A stretch of 64,000 nt of DNA from Neckera pumila. Taxonomy: Eukaryota > Streptophyta > Bryopsida > Hypnales > Neckeraceae. Where the stretch lies: NCBI GenBank assembly GCA_963969595.1, contig OZ018411.1, positions 24,736,545 through 24,800,544 of the forward strand. Direction: 5' to 3'. Position 1 is the first letter of the stretch, and every line of letters starts with the position of its first letter. The notes under the pieces are model-generated. The model had not been told where the DNA came from. It did not search any database and saw nothing but the letters and a program-made list of their open reading frames with translations. This document shows positions 26,362-38,340 of this stretch, in pieces. A program made the translations under genes and the position numbers.

Positions 26362-28125
26362 GGGTAGATGCAAGAAAGCCCGGTACTATTGTGCGTCACA
26401 CTTAGTGTGCCGGAGTTGTCATCAGCCATAACTTTTGGAGTTTTTAGTCGTTGTACTTGACTTTTTTTTAAAGAGGTCTCCCCTAATAGTGAAGAGTCCT
26501 CTTACTTTTCAAAAATAAAGAAAATAAATTTTTTAATTAATTTTTAATTTTCATAGTTTGTCAAACTTTGAGGCTTAGGGGGGTTTAGTATTGGGGAGTG
26601 CCTAAAATTAATGATCTAAAGCTGAAATTTTTGTGGTTGATTCCTATAGTAGGAAGTCATGTTTCTACCAAAGGAACTTAAGAAAAAATTATTTATATCC
26701 TCTACATGCGTGCAAATAGGGCTCCCTTGCACGCGCATTTCTGAACATTGAAGATGGTTTTAAGATTATTCTTTTGGTGGAATTTCATCACCATCAACTC
26801 TTCCTAAATGGCCAATTTTTTTGTTTCCTTCAAATTTGTTTTTCCTAATCTTTTCAAATTAAAACGTGAAAGCACCTATTTTCATGAGATTTTGCACTTT
26901 TCTAGTTTTCCTACTTAGAGAATTTTTCTATAGTTTTCCTTCCTAGGGTATGAGGGACATTTGGCATTAGAAAAGTTTCGGGCCTGCAAAAGGCTGCGAG
27001 ACAGAAATAGGAACCATGCAATATTAGTGCCGCTTCATATCTGCAATTTTAAAAATGTTTTTTTATTTTTTATTTTTTTATTTTCCAAAAAAATATTAAA
27101 AAATAATGTTTTATTTTATTTTGTATTTTTTCTGTATTTGCTCCGCAAGGGGTGCCAAAAATGAAAGTTTAGCAACCTTTTGCTGGATTCAAAATTCTTC
27201 TAATGGATATTGGTCAAGCTTGTCTGACCTCAAATTTTGACTTGATTTTTTTAAACATTTTTGGAAGATAAATAATCACATTAGCTTTCTAAAAATATAA
27301 TTTTTATTTCAATCGATGTTCAAGAGCAAAAGTTATGCCATCCTAAGTCTTAAAAGAAGTTTGCCGGGCAAAACAAAACAAAACAAATGAAATGAAATTT
27401 TCTTTTTTTGAAATATTATGCTTTTATCTACATTTGAAGCTTTGATTCATTCTATTTGGACTAAGAATGAGAAAGTTGTGGACAATCTCATTTTTTGGGC
27501 AATCTAAGTATCTTCCACTTCAAAAAAGCTTATAGAATTCATTTTTGAATGCAATTTTTAGTTTCTCTTAGTTTTTTTTTCTTTATAGGGTGAAGTTTGC
27601 TTGCAAAAGAGTCTCACTATTGGAATTATGATGTTTCAATTCCCTCTTGGAGCTATTAACAATTTATTGTTTCATTCAATCTTGGATCTACATCTATTTA
27701 ACAATTTTTTCATGAATGAAAATCAAGTTTTGATATTCTAAATTTTTTTTCCCCCGACTCTTAACTCAAATGTTCAACAACCTAAAAAATTTTATGGTCC
27801 ATAGTGCAAATGATTTCCACAAATGGAGGCCAAAGTCATCTGAAATTACAGGCCAACTTTCAAAGAAACTTATTTTTCCAGCTTGAAATGCTAATATCTT
27901 CCAATCCGTATGGTTAAACTTCATGAAATTTTTACCACATGGTCTAAGACAAGTGAAGTATAAGTTCCTATGGTTAGATTTTTCAAGAAAATGTTTTTGT
28001 TGGTTTCCTAGGTGACTACAGCAAACATAGCAGTTTTCAATTGTTTTGGAGCTAGAAAATGCCTAAGTATACAGTACTCTTGGAAAAAAAATTGAATAAT
28101 TGGGAAAACGCTACAAAAAACATTG
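26362..28125. repeat. Old copy of the dispersed element family, inverted relative to 38-40 kb
   Basis: It starts GGGTAGATGCAAGAAAG, a variant of the terminal sequence of the complete element at 44031. Much of 27300-28060 matches the reverse complement of 39190-39840, including GGCATAACTTTTGCTC-type text and the TGTTAATAGCTC stretch. A smaller insertion lies inside at about 26955-27175 (GGCATTAGAAAAG start, AT-rich core). No protein is encoded. The right side abuts a T run that is the poly-A tail of the LINE at 28126-29220. Confidence 0.55.
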
Positions 28126-29220
28126 TTTTTTTTTTTTTGGAAAAGAATGGTGACCATTAAAAACCCAAAAGAGAGAACAATCAATCCCGCTCACGTGGAA
28201 TGTCTAACCTAGGCGGGAGGCTAAGCGAGAGATGCCACTCAGGCTTGTGAAGAATACCGAAACTAAAGACTTCATTTTTACACCAAGTACTTAGAAACTC
28301 TTGGCGAAGAAGCCCTTGTCTATCGTCAATACAGCAACAGTAGAAAGACAAAATATGGTTTCTAAGAGCCATATCTGCCAAAATAGTATCCCTCCAAGCG
28401 AGGGAGCAGATCTCAACAATGCCAATGGTCTGGCCTACAAAGACATTAGAAAATTTTGAGGGCATTGGAGGGTCGTTTCAGGCCTGTTCCCCAATCTGTC
28501 CAGATCTGTAAAGAGTCGATACAGGCTGTTAGAATCTTTTTTTTCAAAAAAATAAAATAAAAATAAAAATAAAAATTTTCTCCTAGATATCATTTCAGGC
28601 CATTTTTTTAATTTTTTAATTTTATTTTCCGAAAATGACATGACACTCTCTTGACCACATCAGCCAGCAGCTTTCTTGCTTGGGAACGCTGCAGGAACGC
28701 AAGTAACTCGCCGGCTCTTGGAGGCCTCAAATCTCTTCTAATGGTTTCCTATTCCTAATACATCCCAGGTGCAAGAGAATGGCAAAACGTAAAGCATCAC
28801 TAGCAACATTGAAGTTAAAATTGGTGGGGGTGTAAATTCCATCCAAGTTGTGAGTACTAGGTGGGATCCCAGTGATAACTTCTCTCCACAAGGGTAGTTG
28901 TAGCTGGCCGAGGTCTTGACGAATCCGCCAAAACTTCCTCCAGACTTGTCTTGCGATTCTGCACAAGTAAAGGACGTGCTCCATGTTTTCCCAAATGTTA
29001 AGGTTGCAGCTCTAGTACTCCGCAGGGTAGCCCATAATTGAACTCCAACTGGCTATATGTAAGCCCCCGAAGTTAATGAACCTTAGAAAAATTCACAACT
29101 TGGTGAGGTGTCTGTTATCCCAGATGATGGTCATGGCTTGCTTGATCTCAGTCTCAGTCAGTTCCAGTAAGTTGATAAACCTTCGGTCTTTCTTGCAACC
29201 ACCTCCTTCAACACTAGAAA
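28126..29220 (-). pseudogene. LINE 3' fragment with poly-A tail, interrupted by a MITE
   Basis: Read on the minus strand, about 29110-28930 gives LTKLWIFLRFINFGGL and NMEHVLYLCRIARQVWRKF, the zinc-binding-like domain found after plant LINE reverse transcriptases. The reading continues through SDALRFAILLHLGCIRNR, is broken at 28439-28747 by an inserted element, then resumes with ICSLAWRDTILADMALRN. The 3' terminus is marked by a plus-strand T run at about 28127-28138. Its last bases resemble those of the LINE tail at 42341-42630, so both belong to one family. The upstream reverse transcriptase is missing: a 5'-truncated, dead copy. Confidence 0.7.
28439..28747. mobile_element. MITE inserted in the LINE fragment
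   Basis: The left end, GACATTAGAAAATTTTGAGG, is inversely repeated at the right end, CCTCAAATCTCTTCTAATGG, with substitutions. The interior has an A/T-rich core and a GAAAATGACATGAC stretch that match the element at 56667-56965, so they are one family. It splits the LINE reading frame, which gives independent evidence of insertion. Target duplication not resolved. Confidence 0.6.
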
Positions 29221-29272
29221 ATTAAAATTTACAATGGACACCTTTGTACAAAATCTTGAATAGAAAAATCAT

Positions 29273-29333
29273 AATCAATTATTTTCAAAATCGGATTTTT
29301 GATGCTAAAATCTGATTTTGAAAATAATTGATT
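29273..29333. repeat. Near-perfect 27-bp hairpin
   Basis: Bases 29273-29299 and 29307-29333 are inverse complements with a single mismatch, around the 7-base loop TGATGCT. The arms are rich in ATTTTCAAAATC-type sequence. It may be the core of a small foldback element or a chance palindrome. Confidence 0.75.
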
Positions 29334-31173
29334 TCGCATTAAAAAAATTTAGAAATATAAAATACTAAAAAGAGTAACTTGGTAAGGTTTTGAGCACAAA
29401 TTTTGCATCTTGGTAGAATACATGATTTATTTACAAGTACATTAGTGTAGACCATAATCTTTCAAGACTATTCTGCACTAATCTCTGTAGATTTACCAAA
29501 TTAGAATCTAATGTCTTGAATTTCTTGATGACAATGCTATCGTACCTAGTGGTTAGGATTGGCAGAAAATATTTCTAGAGAATATGCTAGAAATGCAAGG
29601 ATATTTATTATTATTATTTAATTGAATGGAATCATTTATTGAATTAGTCTTCCTTGAACTTGTAATCCTTAAACTTGTAATCAATTAGTGAACTAGTCTT
29701 TTCAACTTTAATTAATTATTCAACAAGAAATGTTGACTCTGATGATCGGATATGGTTTGCTTACTTTTGTGCCTCAATAACAAGTATGAATCCTACCAAA
29801 TGTCATAACCTACACTAAATAGACAGAAAAGTGTATTTGAAAATTGATTGAAATTTAGGGACTAAATCTACTTCTTTGATTGATGGCTATCTAAGTTCTA
29901 AATAAGAGAACAAAATATCCCCACCCTCACAAGTTTTTTAGCACATTCGCAATTATCATACCAAAGCATTCTATAGGATATGCAAGATAGTTATCACACA
30001 ATGAAGTTCAAAAAACTCCCAAGTGTTGTTCAAAAATATTACATGTTGTATTTTCATATTTTACTTCAAAAAAATCTATTATTCATTAAAAGTACATATA
30101 AGGTAACCGCACCTAATTGTAACATCTTTCTACAACCGATCCCTACATTTCTTGATTAGAATGTAATACCTCTTTTCATCACATCGTAAAGGCACTTTGA
30201 ATATTCTTTTTTTAAACCCTTTGAAAATTCATAGTTTATCCATACAATGTCCAAAATTTATATAAAAAAAGAATCTAGCATTAGAAGAAAAATGAAGCCT
30301 CAAGGAAGTTGTAAGTTCTTGGATAATATGGAAAAAAAATAGATTTTTTTTTTTTTTTTAGGCCAGCAAATTGCAAGACTTGACCTGTGTTGAAACAATT
30401 CAATAATATAATTGAAAAAATTGAAAAAAAATTGAAAAAAATTATTATTATTAAAATAAATAAAAAAATTCACAAATTTCAAATCTGATGTGGCCAAAAT
30501 TATCCTTGTTAGCCTGAATTATTATTATTTATTATTTTATTATTACTTTATTATTATTTATTATCATTTACTATTATTTTTTAAAATAATTAAATATTTT
30601 TTAATTATTTATAAAATATTTAAATATTTAAATATTTACAAAATATTTAAATACTTTTTTATTGATGATGAATAGTGGCTAAAGGGATTGTGAGTTCCCT
30701 TGCAGGGAATTCATAGCCCCTTTGTGAAGGGAAGCAGTTTTCTTGAGGGCTGATCTTTTTTCTAATGAACATTTTTGTGACTCCAACATGATCCAACTAA
30801 AATTAAGCAATTTAGTGAAAGGAACATTACTAGGTTATTTGCTTGTTGGGATGGAATTAGATGTAGTTATCTCATAAATCATGTAAAAATGATCAAATTG
30901 TTATTGAAGTACAACTTCTAATTCTTAATATTCATTTTAATACTAAAATTTCCAAAATGAAAGCCTCATTCATACAATAATTTTTTTAGTGGCAAATTCA
31001 CTAGCATCTTAGTTGATCTTTGAATTGGTTTCTTTTATACTATAAAAAAAAAAAGATGCTATCGCCAAAATTACTTTATAAATATTCAAGGTTTGCCTAA
31101 TTTTGGATGAAGTTTATGAAATTTAGATAATTATATGGATGAAGACAAATCATTGATGGACAGATGAGCAAAC
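29334..31173. other. AT-rich intergenic DNA with simple repeats
   Basis: No gene is supported. A TTATTATT-rich low-complexity tract runs from about 30400 to 30660. Short inverted motifs around 30690-30740 (TTCCCTTGCAGGGAA and CCCCTTTGTGAAGGG) suggest the end of another small repeat. Confidence 0.5.
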
Positions 31174-31176
31174 TTA

Positions 31177-31632
31177 GAGCATCACTGTTATGGTTGAATA
31201 TACCCTCACAAGACTCCATGCTTCAACACAAGAGGCCAAAACAACCCCCATTGTAATATAGGGCACGGTTACCTAAGCACCAGGTGTGCCTCTTTTGCCC
31301 TTTGCTTTGTTTGGACGCTGAGCTTTTAACAAGGCCTGGAATTGACTATTTTTTCAAGATTTTTTAGTGTTTTTGTGCCCCAACTTCACTATGCTTAGTC
31401 CTTGGAGCTTGTCAAATGAAGAAGCTTTGCAGTCGAAGCTTGCAATAGCTGCAAAAGAAATGGAATTCAATTTTTTTAAATGAATAACAGAGTAGCAATA
31501 ATGGAGAGTCCGAAGTGCAAGGATGGGGCAAGGCGCTTAAGACGGCCCATTCATTTGGGGACTCAAAAACCCACAGCACCCTCCAAATGCCCTTTCTTGT
31601 GGGAATTTGATTGCCCCATAGTGGCGATGCTC
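31177..31632. mobile_element. PIF/Harbinger-like MITE with TTA target duplication
   Basis: The left end GAGCATCACTGTTATGG is inversely matched at the right end CCATAGTGGCGATGCTC. TTA is present on both sides (31174-31176 and 31633-31635). The 456-bp interior encodes nothing recognisable. GAGCATC-type ends with TTA/TAA duplications are usual for plant Tourist-like MITEs. Confidence 0.75.
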
Positions 31633-31635
31633 TTA

Positions 31636-32032
31636 GAACAGCTCCACTACTTCAACAAGAAACAAAGCATGAAATGGTTTTCCTACAGAGACATCTCGAG
31701 CGAATTGCAATAGCGTCTCTGCTTCTTCCAAAGCAGTCATAGTGCAATCCGCGCTTCATCCCTTGGCAACACTTTATCCAACTTGTTCTACATCATCAAG
31801 AGACGTCGTGAAAGAGAATGATTCTTCCATAATCAAAGAATTTGAGTTGTTGCATGAGCTCCACCATGGTCTCAAGAGATCTCATCAATAGCACGGGTGG
31901 AGCTCTCTAACGTTGCCCAAGAAAATTGAAAAACCATAACTTAGTAGTGATGATGCAGTGGAGCTCTAAAACTGTAGCATTCTCGCTACACTCCCGGTGA
32001 CGTTTCTTTTGGAGTTTGCGGTGGAGCTGCTC
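31636..32032. mobile_element. Second PIF/Harbinger-like MITE sharing a TTA with the first
   Basis: The left end GAACAGCTCCAC is inversely matched by GTGGAGCTGCTC at the right. TTA flanks it at 31633-31635 and 32033-32035, so the left TTA is the same triplet that ends the previous MITE. Non-coding, 397 bp. Confidence 0.75.
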
Positions 32033-32035
32033 TTA

Positions 32036-33551
32036 CCCGCCCGCGCCCCAGGGTGCGTGTCCGGCGCTGCCCAGCCAAAGACTGAACTACAGAAATCACT
32101 GCATCCGAGCATCAGCATTTATGCAAGAACGTACTGTCGGTACACAATAAACGAATCCTGAAGACTATTGCTTTCTTCAGTCAAAGTGTCAAACATCATG
32201 ATCACTGGCGGGCTCTGAAGTCGGAACACGTTTCTCCATAATAATATAACAATAATGATATCCCTTCGTTTCCAAGTCCAGGAAGGGGGCCTGGCGGCCT
32301 GGCGCCTGGCTTGCACTGTGAAACGTGAATCATGCGTCATCCTGTACCAATTAGTAGATTGTAACCTGATTCGAACTGAACCTAATTTGGGGCGATCTGA
32401 TTAGGTGGGCAAGTTAATTAATTAGAGAATTGAAACAGAGTCTCCTGGATAGCTTACGGTAATGTTGTGCTTTGAGGTTGAGACACAAACTTGCGGCGCC
32501 CGGGTGGAGTCTAGTAGATCTCTCCCGAGGAAGTTGCAAGGTTAACTTCTCGGCAGTCACGATGTAAAGACATACAAAGCGTGGTATCCCCGCTGCCCAT
32601 CGATTTCATCACCAGCAGCTTCAATTCGTGAGTGAATCTCTCCCATCTTTTCTGCTTTTATGGTTTGATTTCGGGCGTAGAAAGTTACGGTTCACGGCGT
32701 TGCTAGCTCACTGTTAATTTTTATGCTGTTTATAACGTGGATGAATCTGATCGATCTTAGACCCGCCCGATGGTCTGCTGTCAGTGGGGTTTCATGAACG
32801 AACTTCGTTTCGTTAGTGCGACTTTGCGCACTCAACTTTGAATTAATTTGATCGAGCTCCCGATTTCTGCATTCCTTGTGCGTGGCCTCAATATTCCATT
32901 TGTCACGATCAATTGGATCACCGTACCATTGAAGGACTCTGCTTTAGGAGACGGAGGTCTAGCTAGTCATTTTTGTCGGTAAACTTTTGAACGAACTTAG
33001 GCTTATATCTGATGTTCTTGCAAAGGTAGATAGGTTTGAGGTGTTAGTATTTTGAGGTGGTCTGCAGGAGAAGGCGACCTGAGAGTCAACTGCTTTCCAA
33101 ATTTCTCTGAGGGGCTAGTATTTTGAGTGAAAGGAAAATCTCGTGGTGCCCAACCTACAAACTGAGGAGCAAGAATCGGGAGGTCTGCCATCTCCTGTTG
33201 TTTTCTAACGAGTTCTTGGATTCGAAAACCAGGGAACTGCAAATAATTCATGCTCTCACGCAACTTTGCTGTAGGAGGGTAAAGCTTTCGTGTAATGAAG
33301 CACTCCAAGTGATGGTGCATCGACCCAACGCGTTGGAGATGTTGTTGTTGTTATGCAGCAACGACGGAGGTGCTCAAGTTGAATGGGATCAATTGCAGCA
33401 CCTTCAGCTCTGGAACCTTGATCAAATTGATCAATTCACGCTTTGCAAACTGATCAATTCTCAATATTTGAAGTTCGGAGCCTATATTCGAGTGTAGTCC
33501 TCGATTGTAGTCCACGAGATTCCACTCCCAATAAAATCCAGGTTGGAATTC
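32036..33551 (+). promoter_or_regulatory. Upstream region of the Lsi2-like gene
   Basis: G+C-richer DNA leading into the transporter gene. A donor-like GTGAGT at about 32630 and an acceptor-like TTGTAG at about 33510 could bound a leader intron; this is inference. The 124-codon frame at 33123-33497 resembles no known protein and would lie in the leader. An in-frame TAG near 33500 isolates the coding start. Confidence 0.45.
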
Positions 33552-36500
33552 ATGGCCGCCATGGCACCGTGGTCCGTGGACGCCAAGCTGGTGAAGGGCA
33601 GCCTCGCCTTCGTCATCTGGTGGCTCCTGGCCGTCTTCCCCTCCTTCCCTCTCCTCCCCATCGGCCGCACGGCCGGGTCTTTAGTCGGCGCCTCCCTGAT
33701 GGTCCTCTTGGGCGTCATCTCCTCCGACGCCGCTTTCGCTGCCGTGGACCTCTCCATCCTGGGCTTGCTGTTCGCCACCATGGTCCTTAGCGTCTACTTG
33801 GAACGCGCCCACGCCTTCGACTCCCTCACGCACCTTCTTTCCTGGAAAACCCAAGGTGGAAAAGACCTCCTCATCCGCGTCTGCGTGCTGGCCGCGCTCG
33901 CCAGCGCACTCTTCACCAATGACAGCACGTGTGTCGTCTTGACGGGATTCGTCCTCAAGCTCTGCAAGGAAAAGCGATTGAATCCCAAGCCGTTCCTCCT
34001 CGCGCTCGCGTGCAGCGCCAACATCGGCTCGGCCGCCACGCCCATTGGTAATCCACAAAACCTCGTCATCGCAGTGCAAGGGGGACTCGGGTTTTGGCAG
34101 TTTGTTGCCGGGGTGCTGCCTGCGGTAGTCGAGGGCTTGGCTTTCAACATTCTCGGCTTGCTTCTCATCTACGGACGGTCTCTCCACCTTGAAGTCTTGG
34201 AGGAGGATATTGCGGGTGGTGATGATGAAGCTTTCGCTTCTAGCAAACGGAGGTTGAGTGTTGGATCTGAGGAAGATGATGAAGAATCGGAAGGATCGAG
34301 AGCGCTCCTGAAACCCTCCTGCAGTTTTAATGTGGAGACTCGTGGTGAGGAAGGCTTATGGGTGACCAAAGGTTGGTGGGTGCCATATTTTCAGAAACAC
34401 AAGCAGAGCGTTTGGAAACTGATGTTGTTTCTGGTGATGGTTGGGATTTGGATTCTGGGGGCAACCATGCATACATTTGAAGCGGGTGTGGGGCTACCTT
34501 GGACTGCGATTACAGCGGCCATGATGCTCACTGTGGTCGATTTCTCAGATGCCACGGAAACTCTGGACAAGGTAGGTACTCAGTTTTCAAGCTCATTGGA
34601 ATCACGGGTGAAGTCTTGCAATTTGAGCGAACAGGGTGAACATTTTAAAGGGGATTCATGGTTTGGAAGTGGTCAGTTTGGCTGATCATATCGTGGAGAG
34701 TGTTGTTGAGGTGTGCCGAATATAATATCAGCAGACTTTGTGGAGAACATGGCATGTGTTAGAAAAGAAATGAAATTGAGCTACAGAAAGTCCCCATATT
34801 CGCTAACTCAAAATTGCTGAAAAACTAGAGACAAAATTTGACCCTCTTGGTCTTGGAGAGGTTCAGTTGCATCGCAATTGGTTATTTGGTACGGTTTTGC
34901 GCATGTGTCCGAAGGTGCTTCGTTCTTTTGTGAAGTGAAATCCAGTGGCCCGCACATATAGAAGCTGACAGAGACCTGTGAAGATTTAAATGAACCAAAC
35001 CTGATAAGGACTATGGTGTAGTGCAAATGTCTTGTTGGAACATCAATGGAAAGAGAATACAACATTTGGATATTGTTGGAACCAACCGAGGGATAAACAT
35101 TATGTTGCTTTCTTTCCGACCAACTAGGGTTTCGCGCGAGTAATTGTACTGTACCATCGATAGTTGAGGTTATGTCAAGTAACGTGAAAGTGATCTTGCC
35201 ATTCTGAGCTCTACTTTCACATTGCCCTTAGTTTGTGATTCATGGAGGGTCTCCACAATGAACTTCACATTTCTTGCATATATTCGGTCAAGAATGGCGG
35301 ATTTGAGTGAAATTAGCACATTTTTAATCCCAATTTTGGCAGTCGTAAGCCCAAGTGTGTTTGAAGCCTTGTGTGGGGGTGATGGATTTTTTTAGTTCTT
35401 GTGTAATCTGTTCCGGATTTGCCGTTTGCAGGTCTCGTATTCCATTCTCGTTTTCTTCTCTGGAATGTTCATCACGGTGGAAGGCTTCAACAGCACCGGA
35501 GCTCCCGCACACTTCTGGTTAGCAGTGGAGCCCTATTCTCGAATCGACACCAAAGAAGGCAAGGTCGTCCTCTCGCTGGTTGTCACTTTCCTCTCAAATG
35601 TGGCATCGAATGTTCCAACAGGTACTGAAAAACCTCTTTGCTGATGACTTTGCTATGTGGGTCTCGGGGTACAAACAGTGTATAAAATTTGAATCAGTTA
35701 AATCCTTGGATGCCCCATCGACCGAATTTGGGTGTTCACCAGTTGTAATTTATCCTACCCCTCTTTTTTGATTCCATTTGGATTCTTCGTTGCTTTCGCA
35801 GCTTTTCTTAAGCATATGATCACAGTAAAAATGAAACTTGGAGAGAATGTAAAGCTTCAAATCCTGCTCAAATTTGTTCAAGACGGAGTTAGTCACCAAT
35901 GTTAATTCTAAGTATGAATTCGATTTTACTTGAGGAGGTGTAGAGCCAACAATCACATTTATAAATGATTGGTGTGGAGTGTTTTTGGAAAGGCCTACCA
36001 CCCTGCCCTGATAGAGCTATTGGCATCCTATGTTCATGTTCCTTGCCTTGGCCACTATCGATTGTATATTGTCATATCCCTCCTCTTTTAGTCCCATTTG
36101 TTCAATCGTAGCGGTTCTTAAAACCTTATAATGGAGCTGATACAAAGGATTTGATTTTGATTTACTTCATGATGTTCTGGTGATAAGACAACGTAACATT
36201 ATTAATCCCTGAAGGACCATAAGGTCACCAAGTGGCTTCTGCAACATTGTTTTTTGCACCCTTGGTCCTTTAGGGGTTAAAGAAGTCAAGACCTTGAACC
36301 CCACATCAAAGGGCCTAGAAGCAAAAAAACTTGCAATCTTCAAACTTACTACTTTCACCCCTTTGTTGTGCCTAAATGCTTTCTTGAATTTTTGCATATT
36401 TTGGCTGATTGATGTATGTATAGTTGTAAATATATACATAATGTACCACCGTTTCATCAAATTTATCATACAATTTTTTTTTTAAAGTCAAGCATTGGTT

Positions 36501-37179
36501 GGGATGAATGAGAAGTTATGTAGTAAAAAAAACCCCTAGCATCTCTATGTTCATTGGGTGGTCAGAATGCTAAGGGGTTAAGCATATAAAAACTAGCAAG
36601 CTTCAAAAGTTAGATGTCTTAGCTTTTCCTATTGAACCAAACAATTGCCTTCATTTACACCGTTCAGGGTATTTTTTGAGTTTCACCAACAATTTTTTCA
36701 CTAATTCCCATATTGAATGATTTTTAAAGTACCGAGTCCAATTTTCTTCTCTTTTTTACTCCAAATATAAATTTTATAGATTTTTTCACTAGTTTTTTTC
36801 TTATGATTTCAAAATTGCAACCATTTTTTTCCAATTCCACCAACTAACTGGCAATCCTCTCCAAACATTGTTCATTGATTTGAGTTTTTGGTGTTTTTTT
36901 TTTGTCTCAGTTTTGTTACTAGGTCCCCGGGTGGCGGCATCCGCAGTAGACACAATCGGAGCCAATCCTGCTAGAGCTTGGTTGATTTTGGCGTGGGTGA
37001 GTACTATTGCTGGGAATTTGACACTGGTGGGTTCTGCGGCCAACATCATAGTTTGTGAAAAAGCAAGAACGGATCCATTAGCGAGTTACAACCTCACCTT
37101 TTGGAACCACTTAAAGTTTGGATTTATCTCAACTTTGATTGTCATTTTTATAGGTCTTCCTTTCATTAATATCTTGTAG
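33552..37179 (+). CDS. LSI2-like: Lsi2-like silicon/arsenite efflux transporter (ArsB/NhaD-type permease)
   Basis: Three exons, 33552-34571, 35432-35621 and 36911-37179, join in phase to give 492 residues, the size of rice Lsi2. The first half has hydrophobic segments from residue 16 onward, FTNDST (121-126) and ANIGSAATPIGNPQN (156-170), the ArsB/NhaD signature. A long acidic cytosolic loop (about 210-285, EEDDEESEG) separates the halves. The second half repeats the plan with FLSNVASNVPTVLLLG and AGNLTLVGSAANIIV, hallmarks of Lsi2. The family exports silicic acid, and often arsenite, across the plasma membrane, probably by proton antiport; substrate choice here is inferred. ATG 33552 is the first in-frame start after a stop. 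Intron 2 carries CCCCTAAAGG-type repeat ends. Confidence 0.94.
36199..36580. repeat. Short inverted pieces of the TTAA-flanked family inside Lsi2-like intron 2
   Basis: TTAATCCCTGAAGGACC at about 36199 and its inverse-type counterpart GGTCCTTTAGGGGTTAA at about 36260-36276 form one pair. AACCCCTAGCATC at about 36531 and AATGCTAAGGGGTTAA at about 36566-36580 form a second, hairpin-like pair. They share the CCCCTAAAG / TTAA ends of the larger elements at 38-62 kb and look like miniature derivatives. Confidence 0.5.
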
Positions 37180-38336
37180 AGTATTTATAGGTTGTATTTA
37201 TATGACGAAACAATTGAAAAGCATACGTGATTCATTTTCATTATCCGCCCAATAACTAATGGTTCAAAGGAATTGGTTGCAAATAAACTCAAACTGGTTC
37301 TATTTTATTCTAAGGTATGCATACGTATCATATTATGGACATTAAATCCAATTGTGTCCTATCGACATTAATTCAATATTTCAACCTTGGGCATTTTCTT
37401 CCTTGGATTCCTTCTCTAAATGTATGTACATGAGAAAAGAATCCATAGATTTCAAATTTGCCTAAAATTTATCAAACTTCCTTTTCAAAATATTTGAGTT
37501 TTCATTATCATAAGAAAAGGCAAGATAATCACATCCTTATTCAATATTTAATTTTTAAGAAAGTATCATTTGTCATTTGCTAAAAATAAAAATATCCCAT
37601 AAGATTTTTATTTCTATAGAAGTATTGTTCTTTTTCAATTTCATCTATTTTTAAAATTTGCCTATCAAGTTTAATAATCAAATTGATTTTGGATAATTGT
37701 TGATTTTAATGCAAAAAATTTAAATAAGATTAATTAAAAATCGTGAACATATGTAACTTATCTTTATCTTAATTTCTTTTTAATTGTTGTGGTGAAAACT
37801 TATTATTAGCCCTTCCTTATGGAAAATGCATTTGAAGGGGCCCCACTATAGTCAACACTATATTCCAAGCAGAGCTTGGAATGTCATGCAAGTGGCTCTC
37901 CTTTGGTAGAATTAATATAGTTGTTACTATCTATTTTATAATAAAGCTCACTTATATGGTGTGATATGATTTATATAAGGATGGATAGGAACAACATCTT
38001 TGAAACTTTCCACAAGTGTAATAAATTGCTTGTCAATTACTTATTACAGAAGAATTCTCTTCTTAGCATTTTAACTATGTTCTTTGCAATGACAACTTTC
38101 AAATTATAAAGTGGCTCATGTCTCTTCAATTTCTTCAATTTATTGCCCTTCTTGAGAAGCATCCCGACAACCGTTCTCTTATTTCCTCTTGCTAAGCAAA
38201 ATTAGTCACTTTTCCAATAAAGTGCATTTAAAATTTGTATTTATTTTTAAAATTTAAGACTAATGTATAAAAATAAATTATTTCATTGCTACTTACTATG
38301 ATAAATTTGCCCCACTAAAAAATATGTTCATTTACC
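37180..38336. other. AT-rich DNA after the Lsi2-like gene
   Basis: Probably includes the transporter's 3' UTR. No other gene or repeat boundary is evident up to the TTAA at 38337. A short hairpin TTCCAAGCAGAGCTTGGAA lies near 37863. Confidence 0.5.
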
Positions 38337-38340
38337 TTAA

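Noticed and set aside
33443..34369. Frames overlapping the Lsi2-like first exon on both strands
   Set aside because: They are shadows of the well-supported transporter exon in other frames.
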